A stretch of 64,000 nt of DNA from Branchiostoma floridae (GCF_000003815.2 NC_049989.1:18429803-18493802), one strand, 5' to 3'; counted from the first letter of the stretch, positions 1 to 12,019 are shown. Program-made: numbers and translations. Notes: generated by a model not told the origin, from the sequence alone.

Positions 1-1323
1 AGGTGGGTCATTAACCCCTATTATCATATAGCCTACCCACACTCACCCATTTAAGAGTAGATTAGAGTAGAGTAGAGTTTCCAGTTGAGTAGGAGCGACA
101 AATTCTTTTCTAAAACATACATCTTTCATTCAGTACATACATTTGAACAGTGAATTTGAACAACATAAAACCTGTACGTGAAATGTATTTCTGTTCCAAG
201 GCTTAAAATAAGAACAAAGTCGATTCATTATGTTACAAACTGTTGCACGCTCCGTATTTCTCCACTCGCCCATTCTCCAGTTTGTCGAGTTCGTTCGTAT
301 CAGGCGCTAAATCTCTGCCGGCTTTCCTGAGGTATTCCGGGATCCCTGTGCTTCACAGCTCTTGAGAATCTCGTTCACTACGAACCCAGACACGACTTCT
401 CCGAAGAAAGGTAGCATTTTGGTCCTCCAGCGCCATGACCGCTACTCATTGGCGGACCGTGGTGTTATTGTCGTCTGAACTTGAATGGGCGGGGGTGCAA
501 ATAATTTTATTTTCCATTTGCAGTTTAAATTGGACATGTCTTGAAATAGATTTTATTGTCTTAAATATTATAGGTAATTCAATGTTGTTTTAAGACGGCA
601 AATGTTTTCTTTGAACAAAGAAACACGCACTACCGATGTTAATAGAGGGAGCCATCCCCCCTGCCATGCCTGTACTTATTCCCCTATCTTGGCAGATGGA
701 CGATTCCTGGATATCTCATTCTGATTGGCCAGCGTCCTGTTTGTCTGTCCTCCTGATTGGTTTAAACTTTCAAAAGTTTTATCACATATGTGATAATCAA
801 AAATTTAATGCACGGCTGTTACGGCGTCATAACCAGCATGAAATGGGGCCTTCTGATTGGCCCACGTCCCCTGGCTATATGATAATACACAATGTGCACT
901 CTTTGACATGTATATTTTCAGTTGTATACTATGTCCATGGTCAGGGACCATGGGAAGTTAAAAGTCCCAGAAATGAAGCCATACTAGGAAACGATGCTGA
1001 GGATGACAATAAATAGTTTATTAATAATCAATGACGATATTGGCCACATTTCAGCATTTTTAGAAGGCAGATTATGATCATATCAGGGCCTTACACAACG
1101 TTAGTAGTAGATAATACAGAAAATCAGTGTTGGTAGCAGCGCGGAGCCAGCATTACTCAATTACAGCTGCACATTTTGAGCAGTTGTTTTCATAATCGCA
1201 TTTGCAATGTCAAAACTCACAACGGAAGTTTTTTTAAATTTGAATTCCTTATTGAAATGTTGTTATTAATCAGTAATACGATTTTTATCGGAGGTAATCA
1301 TACATTTATATATATATATATAC

Positions 1324-1434
1324 ATGCTCAGGAAAGACACTGGCCTTGGAGTTGACAACCTACATCAAGCAATGACTGACAGAGACATATGGAATGCTAT
1401 CATCGCTCGAGACCAGGACTCGTCTTAAGCAAGT
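1324..1434 (+). mobile_element. 3' end of a non-LTR retrotransposon ORF (fragment)
   Basis: An open stretch from the ATG at 1324 to the TAA at about 1430 encodes roughly 35 residues resembling the extreme C-terminus of endonuclease/reverse-transcriptase polyproteins (a GLGV-DNLHQAMTDRDIWNAI type ending). It is followed by a tandem TA tract, as expected for the tail of a non-LTR element. No other part of the element is visible upstream, so this is a 5'-truncated remnant. Family assignment (RTE-like or similar) is inferred from the C-terminal style only. Confidence 0.45.
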
Positions 1435-1444
1435 AAGTAAGCAA

Positions 1445-1479
<35 letters not shown>

Positions 1480-1535
1480 TGTGTCTTTTTCGAATTTGAA
1501 GATTTGCATATTAGTAAGTCAGTCATCTTTAAGTT

Positions 1536-2200
1536 TTAGATGTACATTTTATAAAACAAAATCAGTCAAACCTTCACATGAGTAAAGCATGTACATTTTA
1601 TAAAACAAAATCAGCCATACTATCACATGAGTAAAGGTTGTACATTTTATAAAACAAAATCAGCCATACTATCACATGAGTAAAGGTAACCGTTGTACAT
1701 TTTATAAAACAAAATCAGCCATACTATCACATGAGTAAAACTTGCACATTTTACAAAACAAAATCAGCCATACTATCACATGAGTAAAGGTTGTACATTT
1801 TATAAAACAAAATCAGTCATACTATCACATGAGTAAAACTTGCACATTTTATAAAACAAAATCAGCCATACTATCACATGAGTAAAACTTGCACATTTTA
1901 TAAAACAAAATCAGTCATACTATCACATGAGTAAAACTTGCACATTTTATAAAACAAAATCAGCCATACTATCACATGAGTAAAACTTGCACATTTTATA
2001 AAACAAAATCAGCCATACTATCACATGAGTAAAGCATGTACATTTTATAAAACAAAATCAGTCAAACCTTCACATGAATAAAGCAATCGCCATGTACATT
2101 TTATTTTTAGAAAATCAGCCATACTATCACATGAGAAAAACATGTACATTTTATAAAACAGAATCAGCCATTGTACTATCACATGAGTAAAGCTTGCATA
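1536..2200. repeat. 49-bp minisatellite, about 13 copies
   Basis: A unit of about 49 bp (core TTTTATAAAACAAAATCAGC followed by CATACTATCACATGAGTAAA) is repeated from 1541 onward with small insertions, for example 5 bp near 1688 and a variable spacer near 2085. The last units are degenerate and end near 2200. No spacers of constant length and unique sequence occur, so it is not a CRISPR-like array. It lies about 660 bp downstream of the end of the minus-strand NHL gene and is AT-rich. Confidence 0.85.
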
Positions 2201-2861
2201 CCCACTCTTTGGTAAAATATGGTTTATGGTTTTAAGATGGCAAATAATGTTACAGCCAGGAATCCGCATGTGGTTTAAAATGTTTCAAATGTTGTTACCC
2301 TTATTCTGAATAAAGCTCTTTTGATGTGATTCTTTTAGTCTTTTAATATTTCCCCTGCAGGAAGTATGAACCATTACAAAGTGTTTACTCACAGGAACAG
2401 TTCTATGTCAATATGGAATGTAAGAATTAATGTCCGCTTATTATTATGTTTTCTGTACTCAAATTCCTAATAAAAAATAATGTTCTATACAACATTGCAT
2501 TGGAAGTTTAGATAATATATATGCAAGATTAGAGCAAGAGGGAAACATATGAACTAAATAATGAATATAGGCCTTTAGAAAAGTTTGAAGCACACAATCT
2601 GTAATGCAACATACGTCAGGAAAAGAACAAATATAATAATTCTAAAGGTCACTGATTTAATATGTTGGATTTTCGAACTGTTTAGTAGAAGATGACTAAT
2701 AAACAGAACTATAAATCAAAACGTAAAAACTACGTTCATCATTGATTCATCTTGTGTTACTTAGTATACAAACGCTACCTTAATGTTGGGAGACTTTCTT
2801 TTGCTCCGTCTGAATGTTGGAATAATTTCTATGTCTCAGAAAACATATCTCTACTTTCCCT
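2201..2861. other. AT-rich spacer downstream of the NHL gene
   Basis: No supported coding sequence is seen here. It is the 3' flank (probable 3' UTR and intergenic DNA) of the minus-strand NHL gene, whose stop codon is at 2862-2864. Confidence 0.5.
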
Positions 2862-5023
2862 TTAATAGCTGGGAAAGATAGTCACAGTGTCATCAGAAGG
2901 ATTCACCACAACAAGCTGTCCATCTTTTCCTGTAGCCACGTACCCCAGTTTGCTTACATTAGCGATGGTCCTGATATGAGTGCCGTTACGTGTGAACATC
3001 TCTACGCGATTGTTGTCCGCGTTGGTCACTATTACTTGACCTAAATTATCGACACAGACGCCCTTAAAATGGAATACGAAACGTGTTCCAGTCCCCTTGT
3101 CGTCAAAATCAAATAGGTAGCGCCCGTTCTTGTCATATTTGTAGATGATTAGCAAACGACCGTCTGCAATAAAAATGTTCCCCTCATTATCCACTGCAAC
3201 AGAGGTTGGCAATCTCATGTTCCTATGTCCGAACCTGCGAACCAGGGATCCGTTTGGCCGGTACACCCACACCCTCCAATTGTCTCCAATACCTTGTTGA
3301 CCTCCAGTCACGATGATGTTGTCTGATTGTGAGTCCATGACAATGCCGGTGTACGTAATCGCAAACCAATATTCGGTACCGGTAATTCGGCCGTCAAACT
3401 CAGCAAGCTTCCTACCATCCGTTTGAAACTGAGAGATACCTGGCTCATACTTATAGACAGACTCGTGGAAGAGGCTCCAAATCACCCACAGGTGACCGTT
3501 ACGGTCCACTGAAACGTCAATAGGATACTTGTCTTCTGTTGAGAAGTTACGGAGAAAAACACCTTTCACGTTGTAGACTTGGATTCTTTTGTTGAAATTG
3601 TCGGCCACAACAATCTCGTTTTGTGACGACACTGTCACCCCCCTTGCACTTAGTTCTCTTCCACCAAACGTAATTCTGCTATCTTCAGTCTGCTGGGATC
3701 TCTTACCTAAAGAAGATAAGACATCAATGTATGTTATTTCAATGCAATCAATGGCTTTGACTAGAGCTGAAGAAAATCAAACATTTATATAGCGTGTGTT
3801 TGTGTGTGTGTGTGTATGTGCGTGTGTGTGTATGTGTGTGTTTGTGTGTGTGTGTATGTGTGTGTTTGTGTGTGTGTGAATGTGAGTGTTTGTGTTTGTG
3901 TGTGTATGTGTGTGTTTGTGTGTGTGTGTGTGAATGTGTGTGTGTTTGTGTGTGTGTTTGTGTGTGTGTTTGTGTGTGTGATATGTGTTTGTAAAAGTAA
4001 CCTGGCATCCAGTCGTTATGCCCGGCTATCTTTGGTCAAGCTCACCTCGGGGCAGACGGGACTCCAGTCTACCGCCCGGATAATCCTTTTGAACCCGGTG
4101 GTTGCTTTACGCTGTAAGAGTTGAATTGTGGGACCACAACTATAGACTTCCGTCATTGGCCAATTGAAATCCTACCGCGTAAAAATCCTACCGGGTGCGA
4201 AAGATTACCAATTGAAAGCTTCATCTAGATCTGCCCCGGCAAGAGCATGACCAATCCACGGTAGATCGGATGTTAGGTTGCGAGTATTTTGAAATAGTGC
4301 CAGATAGACAGTTACCCTCTGTGCTACTGGACATTGTTGACTTGTTGCTATACGCCTCTGTGAAGGCAGCTTCAGTGGTAGACTCAGAGATACTGTTGGG
4401 AGATGGGACGGTGCTACCAAAGCCTGTGATGGTTGTATTGATTGTACTCCAGCTTTTCAATCCGGTCGTTGAGTTCAGCTGAAGAAGATGAAGTAAAACC
4501 ACAATGAGGAATTTCTCCCGGCATTTTGTTTGTGTTCTAACTTATTCCAGTTTTAACTGAAGAAGTACGAGCACCCAACACTTAAAAGTACAAACAAGCA
4601 TACCTGATTTGATATCTGCGCTTATAGAAAGAAAGAAAGGCAGAAAGAAAGGATAAGAAAGAAAGAATCAGAGAAAGGAAGATTGCAGAGAGCGAAATAG
4701 AGAGAGCTAAATGAAGAAAGAAAAAAGTCAGAAAGAACGAAGAAAGAGAGAAGGGAAAGAAAAAAGAAAGAACAAGGAACAAGAAAGAAAGAAAAAAATA
4801 TGAAACACGACAACTTAATTAATATCTTACCGATTGAATGTCCTGTTCCTTGGTGTTGATGTACAGTCCTATAACGATTCCTGCAATAATCACTCCGACC
4901 AGGACACAACAGACCACCAGGATAATGATGAGCCATCGATACGGATAGCAGACGGCAAAACGACCTGTTGAATTCATCAAGAATATATTCTACATTTGAA
5001 ATTGACACACTACATAATCATAC

Positions 5024-5056
<33 letters not shown>

Positions 5057-5070
5057 CATAATCATACTAT

Positions 5071-5110
<40 letters not shown>

Positions 5111-6488
5111 ATTAACCTCATGGACTACAAACAAAACATGTGAAAAAAAGAGGAATATGAAATTCAAGGTGTATCAGGTACAAACAGCACATAAACAAGC
5201 ATTTGTATCGGGAACGGTAAGTTTCACTCGTGACAACTCTAAGCAACAAACAGGAACGAAATGAGCAAACAAACGCGTTATTTGAAAAATCGCCCTACCG
5301 CCCGGAGCCAGTTGATGAGCCCCTTGTCCGTACATAGGGTTTGCCTTCAAGCGATCCCGGATATTACGAACATCAGTGTCACTTCCGGTCCCATCTACTG
5401 CATGCTGACGAACATCTTTTAGATGAGTTGCAGACCCTGAGTCATTTGGACTTTGATTGGTTTCAGATGCTGTTGTGTAAGTTTCATTTTCATAGGCATA
5501 TGTAACAACATATGGTTGAAAGTCTTTGTCATCATCATGTCCCGTTACAACATTAGAACCTTTTCCTGTGGTGGCAGCGTTGGGCTATAGCTGTTTGTGT
5601 GGGGAATACGGAGACTTGCGGACGTCAGCAATCGAACAGCTTTGGGGAACCTGGTTTACATCAGTGTTGCCCCTGGCGCCTTCTGACTCATTTTTATAAA
5701 CGTTTTCTTCGTTCATCGGATTTGAATAAGGTTCATCCACATCTTGGCGGTCCTGTATCTGGTTTACATGAGGGTCAGTCCTGGCCCCATCTGATTCATG
5801 TTGGCAAACGCTTTCTTCATACGCGAGATTATCCATGTTTTGGGTGTTCTGAATCTCATATACATGTACTTCATTCCTGACGCCCTCTGATTCCTGTCGG
5901 CAATAATTTTCTTCGTACACCAGATTATCCGTATTTAGGGGGTCCTGGATCTCATATACTTCAGCCCTGGCGTCATCTGATTCTTGTCTGCAAACACTTT
6001 CTTCGTACACCATATTATTCGTATTTGGGGGGTCCTGGATCTCATACACATCAGGTCTGGCGCTATCTGATTCTTGTTGACAAACACTTACTCCGTACAT
6101 CGGATTTGAATGAGGTTCTCCCACATTTAGTGGGCCCTGAATCTTATACAGTACATCGGATTCTCTCGTGCTATCCTCAGCTGCCTGTTGGTAACCGTAA
6201 ATCGGGTTCTGAAAAGGCTTGTCTCGGGAATTCTGAAACGATTCTGGATCTTCACTTCTTCGTGGATCTTCTAGATTTTCTGACATGTTTTCACTATCGC
6301 ATTCATATGGTTCAATGTTTATATCGTCATCATGTTTACGTTTGATTACGACTTTAGAATCTCTTTTTGCAGCGCTAGAGTCTGATTGAGTTTTGTTAAT
6401 TGTTTCGCAGCTCTGCAAACTTAGAGCACTTTTTGCTTGGTTGATATCAGAACCTTTTCCAGTATCCAGTATCCATGTCTCCTTGTAT
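2862..6488 (-). CDS. Transmembrane NHL-repeat protein with tyrosine-rich cytoplasmic repeats (5' end incomplete)
   Basis: A spliced minus-strand gene. Exons read as: about 6488-5299 (cytoplasmic tail), 4964-4831 (membrane segment), 4478-4316 (Ser/Thr-rich stalk), 3706-2862 (NHL propeller and stop). The three junctions are GT-AG and phase-compatible (1, 0, 1). The tail has about five tandem units of roughly 36 residues with VYEE, CRQES and VYEIQD motifs, and ends with an NPMYG motif. The membrane exon encodes RWLIIILVVCCVLVGVI followed by more hydrophobic residues. The last exon has four to six NHL-like strands (IVVADNFNKRIQVYN; GVCVDN; TSVAVDNEGNIFIADG). The topology implied is type II: N-terminus inside, propeller outside. 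NHL propellers bind ligands or proteins. Oddities: an in-frame TAG at 5585-5587 splits the tail exon, and no in-frame ATG with a clear first exon was found, so an upstream exon is missing or the gene is decaying. The function is inferred from domains only. Confidence 0.65.
3797..3979. repeat. TG dinucleotide microsatellite in NHL gene intron 3
   Basis: An imperfect (TG)n tract of about 180 bp with interspersed TTTG, TATG and GAATG variants. It lies inside the third intron (4315-3707) of the minus-strand NHL gene. Long ORFs reading CVCV or HTHT across it are artefacts of the repeat. Confidence 0.95.
4622..4800. repeat. Polypurine GAAA-rich tract in NHL gene intron 2
   Basis: About 180 bp of nearly pure purine sequence (GAAAGAAAG variants) on the plus strand. 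It gives a long polypyrimidine run on the transcribed sense of the minus-strand gene, within the intron between the membrane exon (4831-4964) and the stalk exon (4316-4478). Confidence 0.9.
5023..5108. repeat. AC dinucleotide microsatellite in NHL gene intron 1
   Basis: Two (AC)n runs separated by about 24 bp lie within the intron between the tail exon and the membrane exon of the minus-strand NHL gene. In the transcript it reads GUGU, the complement of the CA-type tract in intron 3. Confidence 0.95.
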
Positions 6489-6649
6489 CTATTGAATAAA
6501 CCGAGAGCGACATGTTATTTGATTTTATTTGTGTAAACAGACAACTGCACCAATATCCGTACAGAGAAGTATGGAAAGGGAACAGGCAGGGGCGTAAATC
6601 TGCACACTGGATGCCTATTTTAGCAAATATGAATCTCAGCTCCCGGGGT

Positions 6650-6930
6650 TGAATTTCAATAGATCGCAGCGAAGCTCTACCAGATTCTCGCCTGGCAGAA
6701 TAGTAACAGAGGAATTTGGCCAAGTTAGGAATAAAAGTCTAGTACGAGTTAATTGGACTTGGAGTGAACTGACCGCACGGCGAAAGACTGACTGAAAACA
6801 TCTGGGGATGTGGTATTCATGACTTAATACCTGGTCACGGGAGCCCAAACTATACAGTTTTGGACAGAAAATGGCAAAGACATCCATAAAATACGAAAAA
6901 AAAGGATCGGGGTATTGACCAACTCTACAC
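6650..6930. repeat. Dispersed repeat, copy also at 15225-15440
   Basis: This stretch (for example CGCCTGGCAGAATAGTAACA, then GGAATAAAAGTC and GACTGACTGAAAAC) matches 15225-15440 in the same orientation, inside an intron of the minus-strand SOUL gene. It is a dispersed element of unknown class. The foldback transposon sits just downstream of it. Confidence 0.6.
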
Positions 6931-7239
6931 TTGTGCCAAATTTTCAGGTTGTTCGGCCCATGAACGACGGAGATGAATCCCTTTATAGAGAGAAGGGGCT
7001 GCACGAGCAACCTCCATGTGTGGAGCTCCTCCATGGAGGTTGCTCGTGCAGACCTCTAGCTCCACGAAGCGGGCTCTACGCACTCATGAATGCAAACACT
7101 TGGTTCTCGTCACCTTCATGAATCTAAAAAAAAAAACACCACGGAGAAGCTTCTCTCGTAGAAGAAAAACAAACGGGGACGGGCTGAACTAGCACCTTAA
7201 ACAAATTGTTGGCAGGGCTCTATGGAGATATCGTAAATG

Positions 7240-7480
7240 ACAAAGATACACAGAACGGAGAGCAGAGCAAGCAACCTCTACAAACTATGAATGTAAACAT
7301 ACTGTTAACAAAAAACACACAGAGCCGATAGCTGATCGAGCAGCTCCACGGGCTATATAAATGTAAACACTTGGTTCACGTCACCATCAACAAATCAGTG
7401 TTTAGGGCTCTATACAGGGATACTGTAAACAAGAAACACACGGAGCTGATAGCTGATCAAGCGCGCGCAATGCACACAAA
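7240..7480 (-). repeat. Left-arm inverted units of the 121-bp satellite
   Basis: Sequences such as GATAGCTGATCGAGCAGCTC and TTGGTTCACGTCACCATCAA are the reverse complement of the 121-bp units at 9060-10505. About two degenerate units are present. They make the element a large, asymmetric inverted repeat. Confidence 0.8.
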
Positions 7481-7736
7481 CACTTGTAATTATTGTTATT
7501 TTTTTTGTATGGTTGGATACAAAGGTTAGTAGAACAATCGAGATGGTAATACTTTTAAGAATCAAAACAACCCGTTTATTGAATGAAGCAAGCGGTGCAT
7601 TGTTCATATGTCGGCTCTCGCAAGGAAAGCTGAAAGTTCGCACCTCCGTGCTAATCCAAAATCGTCTCAAAGCGCGCCCTTACCACGCCAGAACACTGAC
7701 GCCAGAAGCGGCTGGCTGACTGGCCTATGACGTAGT

Positions 7737-7858
7737 CTCCAAGCAGAGGTCCGTGGGGAAAATCGTGACCATTTCCTTTGATTCATATTTTTTTGAAGGT
7801 CGAAAATTATGAAAGGAAAAGGTCGCGATTTTCCCACCAACCTCTGCTTGGAGAGAAG
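7737..7858. mobile_element. MITE family A (about 120 bp hairpin)
   Basis: Terminal inverted repeats CTCCAAGCAGAGGT and GTGGGGAAAATCGTGACC on the left pair with GGTCGCGATTTTCCCACC and ACCTCTGCTTGGAG on the right. Related copies occur at 43246-43358, 46670-46785 and 59551-59666. It is nested inside the foldback element core. Confidence 0.75.
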
Positions 7859-9059
7859 GTCATATACATGTAGTCCGGTATGGGAATAAATTGTCTGTAT
7901 GTCAAAAGTCCGAACAATCATGATAGTTTTCGATGATTTTGAGGTCCCGACATGCCTTGAGCGTTAATGTACAAGTTTTTGTCAGCAAAGATATCAAACT
8001 GTGTAAAATTTGCAGTTATTTGTTGGTTGTTTGATTAAAAAGGCATATACTGTATTTAAAAGTGTTTTATTTCATGATTTTTTTCAACTGAAATGTGTTT
8101 GAGTTTCCTTTTTTTTAAACACTGCTTGCGCATTGTGCTTTAAGAAAACATTCCAAGATGAGAATAGAAATAACAACGAGCTTCTAGAAACCTCTGTATG
8201 AAGTGATTTGTTGCAAATAACCTTTCCATACATGTACAAGTGTCGATTCAGGATCATGAACATCAAAGATAGGTTGGTTAGCAGCTGGCAGTAACATAAC
8301 ATTTTTCTTTAGAACCATTTGAGCTGTAAATCTGAAATTGGCTTTCCATGTGCAATGTTTATATGGATAGAGATCAGTGGGTAATGTAAGGTATGTAATG
8401 TATTTTTCATTAGTTGTACTTACATGTACAGTGCTTTATGCCTTTGTTATCAGTTACTGAAGAAAAATTGATAAAGCCAAGGTTATGTCGTAACATAAAC
8501 AAATAACAGATAATGATATATGTATAACCCCCCTGCGGGTATATCCTCAGTTGCAGTCTTTGAACAGGTCTGGTTATTATTGGGGTGGGGGGAAGGGGGG
8601 TTACGATTTTCAACGTTGGCTACGTTCTCTTGTGCCAGGAAAAGTACTAGTAATTTCCTGTGGAAGGCGAAAGGATTACGGATTTCATACGAGCTCTACT
8701 AATCGTAAATATATCGTGTGCATTTCGCAAACCTCTTTTGAATTCAAATCCGTGTGTTGTTTGGTAATGAATCGTTTGAAATAACTATAAATTCGTACAT
8801 AACAGCTATAAGCATGAAGGTGCAAAGTTTCCTCATTCTTTACAATGGCAAACAAACAAGTATCTATTCTCCTAGCAGAGGTTGGGTTCCCACGTGAAGG
8901 GAGCGAACCGATAAATTCCGACTATTTTTCCCAACTCACCATTCTGTGACCAAAAATCCGCTTGAAGAAAAAAATATTCATTTTCTTGGGTAATTCAATG
9001 GTACGTTTATAGGTAATGAGTATTGATTTGTCCGCATGATTTGTAACCTCCTTGTTTAC

Positions 9060-10505
9060 ATTCATATAGCCCGTGGAGCTGCTTGATCAGCTATCGGCTC
9101 CGTGTGTTTGTTGTTTACAGTATCCCTGTATAGAGCCCTAAACACCGATTTGTTGATGGTGACGTGAACCAAGTGTTTACATTCATATAGCCCGTGGAGC
9201 TGCTTGATCAGCTATCGGCTCCGTGTGTTTGTTGTTTACAGTATCCCTGTATAGAGCCCTAAACACCGATTTGTTGATGGTGACGTGAACCAAGTGTTTA
9301 CATTCATATAGCCCGTGGAGCTGTTCGATCAGCTATCAGCTCTGTGTGTTTGTTGTTTATAATATCTCTGTATGGAGCCCTAAACACCGATTTGTTGATG
9401 GTGACGTGAACCAAGTGTTTACATTCATATAGCCCGTGGAGCTGCTCGATCAGCTATCGGCTCTGTGTGTTTCTTGTTTACAGTATCCCTGTATAGAGCC
9501 CTAAACACCGATTTGTTGATGGTGACGTGAACCAAGTGTTTACATTCATATAGCCCGTGGAGCTGCTCGATCAGCTATCGGCTCTGTGTGTTTGCTGTTT
9601 ACAGTATCCCTGTATAGAGAACTAACACCGATTGTTGATCGTGACGTGAACCAAGTGTTTACATTCATATAGCCCGTGGAGCTGCTCGATCAGCTATCGG
9701 CTCTGTGTGTTTGTTGTTTACAGTATCTCTGTATGGAGCCCTAAACACCGATTTGTTGATGGTGACGTGAACCAAGTGTTTACATTCATATAGCCCGTGG
9801 AGCTGCTTGATCAGCTATCGGCTCCGTGTGTTTGTTGTTTACAGTATCCCTGTACAGAGCCCTAAACACCGATTTGTTGATGGTGACGTGAACCAAGTGT
9901 TTACATTCATATAGCCCGTGGAGCTGTTCGATCAGCTATCAGCTCTGTGTGTTTGTTGTTTATAATATCTCTGTATGGAGCCCTAAACACCGATTTGTTG
10001 ATGGTGACGTGAACCAAGTGTTTACATTCATATAGCCCGTGGAGCTGCTCGATCAGCTATCGGCTCTGTGTGTTTCTTGTTTACAGTATCCCTGTATAGA
10101 GCCCTAAACACCGATTTGTTGATGGTAACGTGAACCAAGTGTTTACATTCATATAGCCCGTGGAGCTGCTCGATCAGCTATCGGCTCTGTGTGTTTGCTG
10201 TTTACAGTATCCCTGTATAGAGAACTAACACCGATTTGTTGATCGTGACGTGAACCAAGTGTTTACATTCATATAGCCCGTGGAGCTGCTCGATCAGCTA
10301 TCGGCTCTGTGTGTTTGTTGTTTACAGTATCTCTGTATGGAGCCCTAAACACCGATTTGTTGATGGTGACGTGAACCAAGTGTTTACATTCATAGTGCGC
10401 AGAGCGCTGATTGTTCAGCTATCGGCTCTGTGCTTGGTGTTTACAATATCTCCGTATAGAGCCCCAATACCGATTAGTTTTGGTTAACGTGAATCAAATA
10501 TTTAC
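9060..10505 (+). repeat. 121-bp satellite with five-unit higher-order repeat
   Basis: Units begin with ATTCATATAGCCCGTGGAGC at 9060, 9181, 9302, 9423, 9544, 9663, 9784, 9905, 10026, 10147 and 10267. Diverged units follow at 10388 and 10506. Diagnostic variants give the order A A B C D E A B C D E: CTGCTTGATC/CTCCG = A; CTGTTCGATC with TATAATATCT = B; TTTCTTG = C; TTTGCTG with GAGAACTAAC = D; CTCTGTATGG = E. Thus a block of about 603 bp is duplicated in tandem. Confidence 0.9.
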
Positions 10506-10748
10506 ATTCATAGTTCGCATTTGTTGAAGGTTCTAGTTCAGCCCGTCCCCTTATGTTTTTCTTCTACGAGAGAAGCTTCTCCATGGATTAAAAGAAAATC
10601 ATGAAGGTGACGAGAACTAAGTGTTTGCATTCATGAGTGCGTAGAGCCCGTTTCGTGGAGCTGGAGGGCTGTACGAGCAACCTCCATGGAGGTGCTCTGT
10701 AGAGCTCCTCCATGGAGGTTGCTCGTGCAGCCCCTATTGCTTTATAGA

Positions 10749-12019
10749 TCGCGATAGGAGAAAAAAAGAAACGTGGCGAAAACGGTATTTCACTCTATTC
10801 CACACCTACGGCACGGTGGAGTGAAATAAAGATATGACTGCATGTTGTGACTAACGCCAGAAAGGTTCCTTGATCTGAGAATTTTGAAACCTGATAACAA
10901 ATGGCTTTTGATCATTGTGCAGAATTCATTGCAACTTGTTTACCCAGACAGTTTATTACAAAAAAATATCAATGATATTCATCAGAACACCCATATGCTG
11001 TTATGGAAACTAACATCAGAATGGTATTCACAAATGGACAGTTTTAGCAAAACGTCCCGGTTTCTTAGACTCCATAGCAGACACTCTTGGCCTTTTAGAT
11101 GACTTCTTTTTGTACTTGGCCATTTGTGCAGCCGGCCCTTTTTTGCTGATGACTTCTCTTTGTACTTGTTCGATTGTGCAGCCGGTTCACTATGGAGGAT
11201 AATGTCTCTCAAACTTCTCATCCCTAAGTCCTGTCTTTGATCACTACGGGCCATCGCTAGGTTCCCTGGTAACCTTTCTACACCACGCCTTTTTGCGTGC
11301 TTCCAACTAAACCACAAGATGCACGCAATCATCTCAATCTCAACAATGATGACGTCTATTGTACATGTATGACAACATAAAAACTGTTGTTATGTGTTTT
11401 CTTATTTCCTTTCAAAGTAGAGTTTTCGAATTAAAATCCATGGTACACCGCCAAAATAGAAATGAGGTTCTAGTTATTCACATTCTTTGGAAAATACAAG
11501 ATATTTTCATTAGAAATCGCGAAAAAAAACAGTACCGCACGTGCAGTGAGAGTCCACCTAAGCCGTCAGGTGTTTGTTTTTGCGATAACTCTTGGTACAA
11601 TCAGCAATCAAACTGAACATCACATTAAAATGTAATTTTCCATAAAATCTAGAAACAATTTCAGTGACATTTTATGCCGTCACTTCTATATCTATGGAAT
11701 ACTATTTTTTCTTAAAAAATAGCTATTCTAAGATCGGGTTGAAGTATCAGATTGCTAGCAATTAGAATAGAAATTTCTGTTGTGAACGACTGCTGTATAT
11801 GGACCATCTGATAGGGACACATTGGGCAAAATGTAGAATTAAAACAATGTTTTCATAGTATGGTAATGTTGTAGCGACTCGTCTCTTGCACTTACCGTAG
11901 CGAAACTCTCAAGATGCAGCCCTGCTGAAAGCCTCAGATTTCGTCGTTGAACTAGACCCGTTCGTCTCGGAGTCTGATAAAACGTACAGTCCGAAGAAAT
12001 GTCGGTATACGTAGTCGGC
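10749..12019. other. Spacer with a possible decayed exon near 11028-11270
   Basis: No intact gene is supported. On the minus strand two adjacent related segments encode PAAQSNKYKEKSS and PAAQMAKYKKKSS. They are separated by a one-base shift in a run of six T residues (about 11138-11143), and the second ends in a stop at 11028-11030. This could be a decayed exon or a small duplication; no family was recognised. The rest (11340-11900) is AT-rich and featureless. Confidence 0.3.

Larger units (their letters stand above)
6990..10739. mobile_element. Foldback-type DNA transposon, non-autonomous
   Basis: Inverted arms of about 210 bp bound this region (about 7000-7210 and 10530-10735; outermost match AGGGGCTGCACGAGCAACCT against its reverse complement). 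The 9-bp sequence CTTTATAGA flanks both sides (6981-6989 and 10740-10748), as expected for a target-site duplication of the length typical of foldback and Mutator-like elements. The outer tip of each arm is itself palindromic (CCTCCATG ... CATGGAGG). Inside the arms lie subterminal tandem repeats in opposite orientation: about two degenerate units on the left (7240-7480) and about twelve on the right. No transposase ORF is visible in the core, so it must have been mobilised in trans. The last 4 bp next to each duplication do not match perfectly. Confidence 0.75.

Noticed and set aside
636-1016. 126-codon ORF on the plus strand
   Set aside because: No recognisable domain and low-complexity, repeated ATTGGCC segments; no splice or signal evidence for a gene.
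1536-2200. CRISPR-like array
   Set aside because: The repeats are contiguous minisatellite units without unique spacers, in a eukaryotic context.
3748-4124. Long ORFs reading CVCV or HTHT
   Set aside because: They are translations of a TG microsatellite in an intron.
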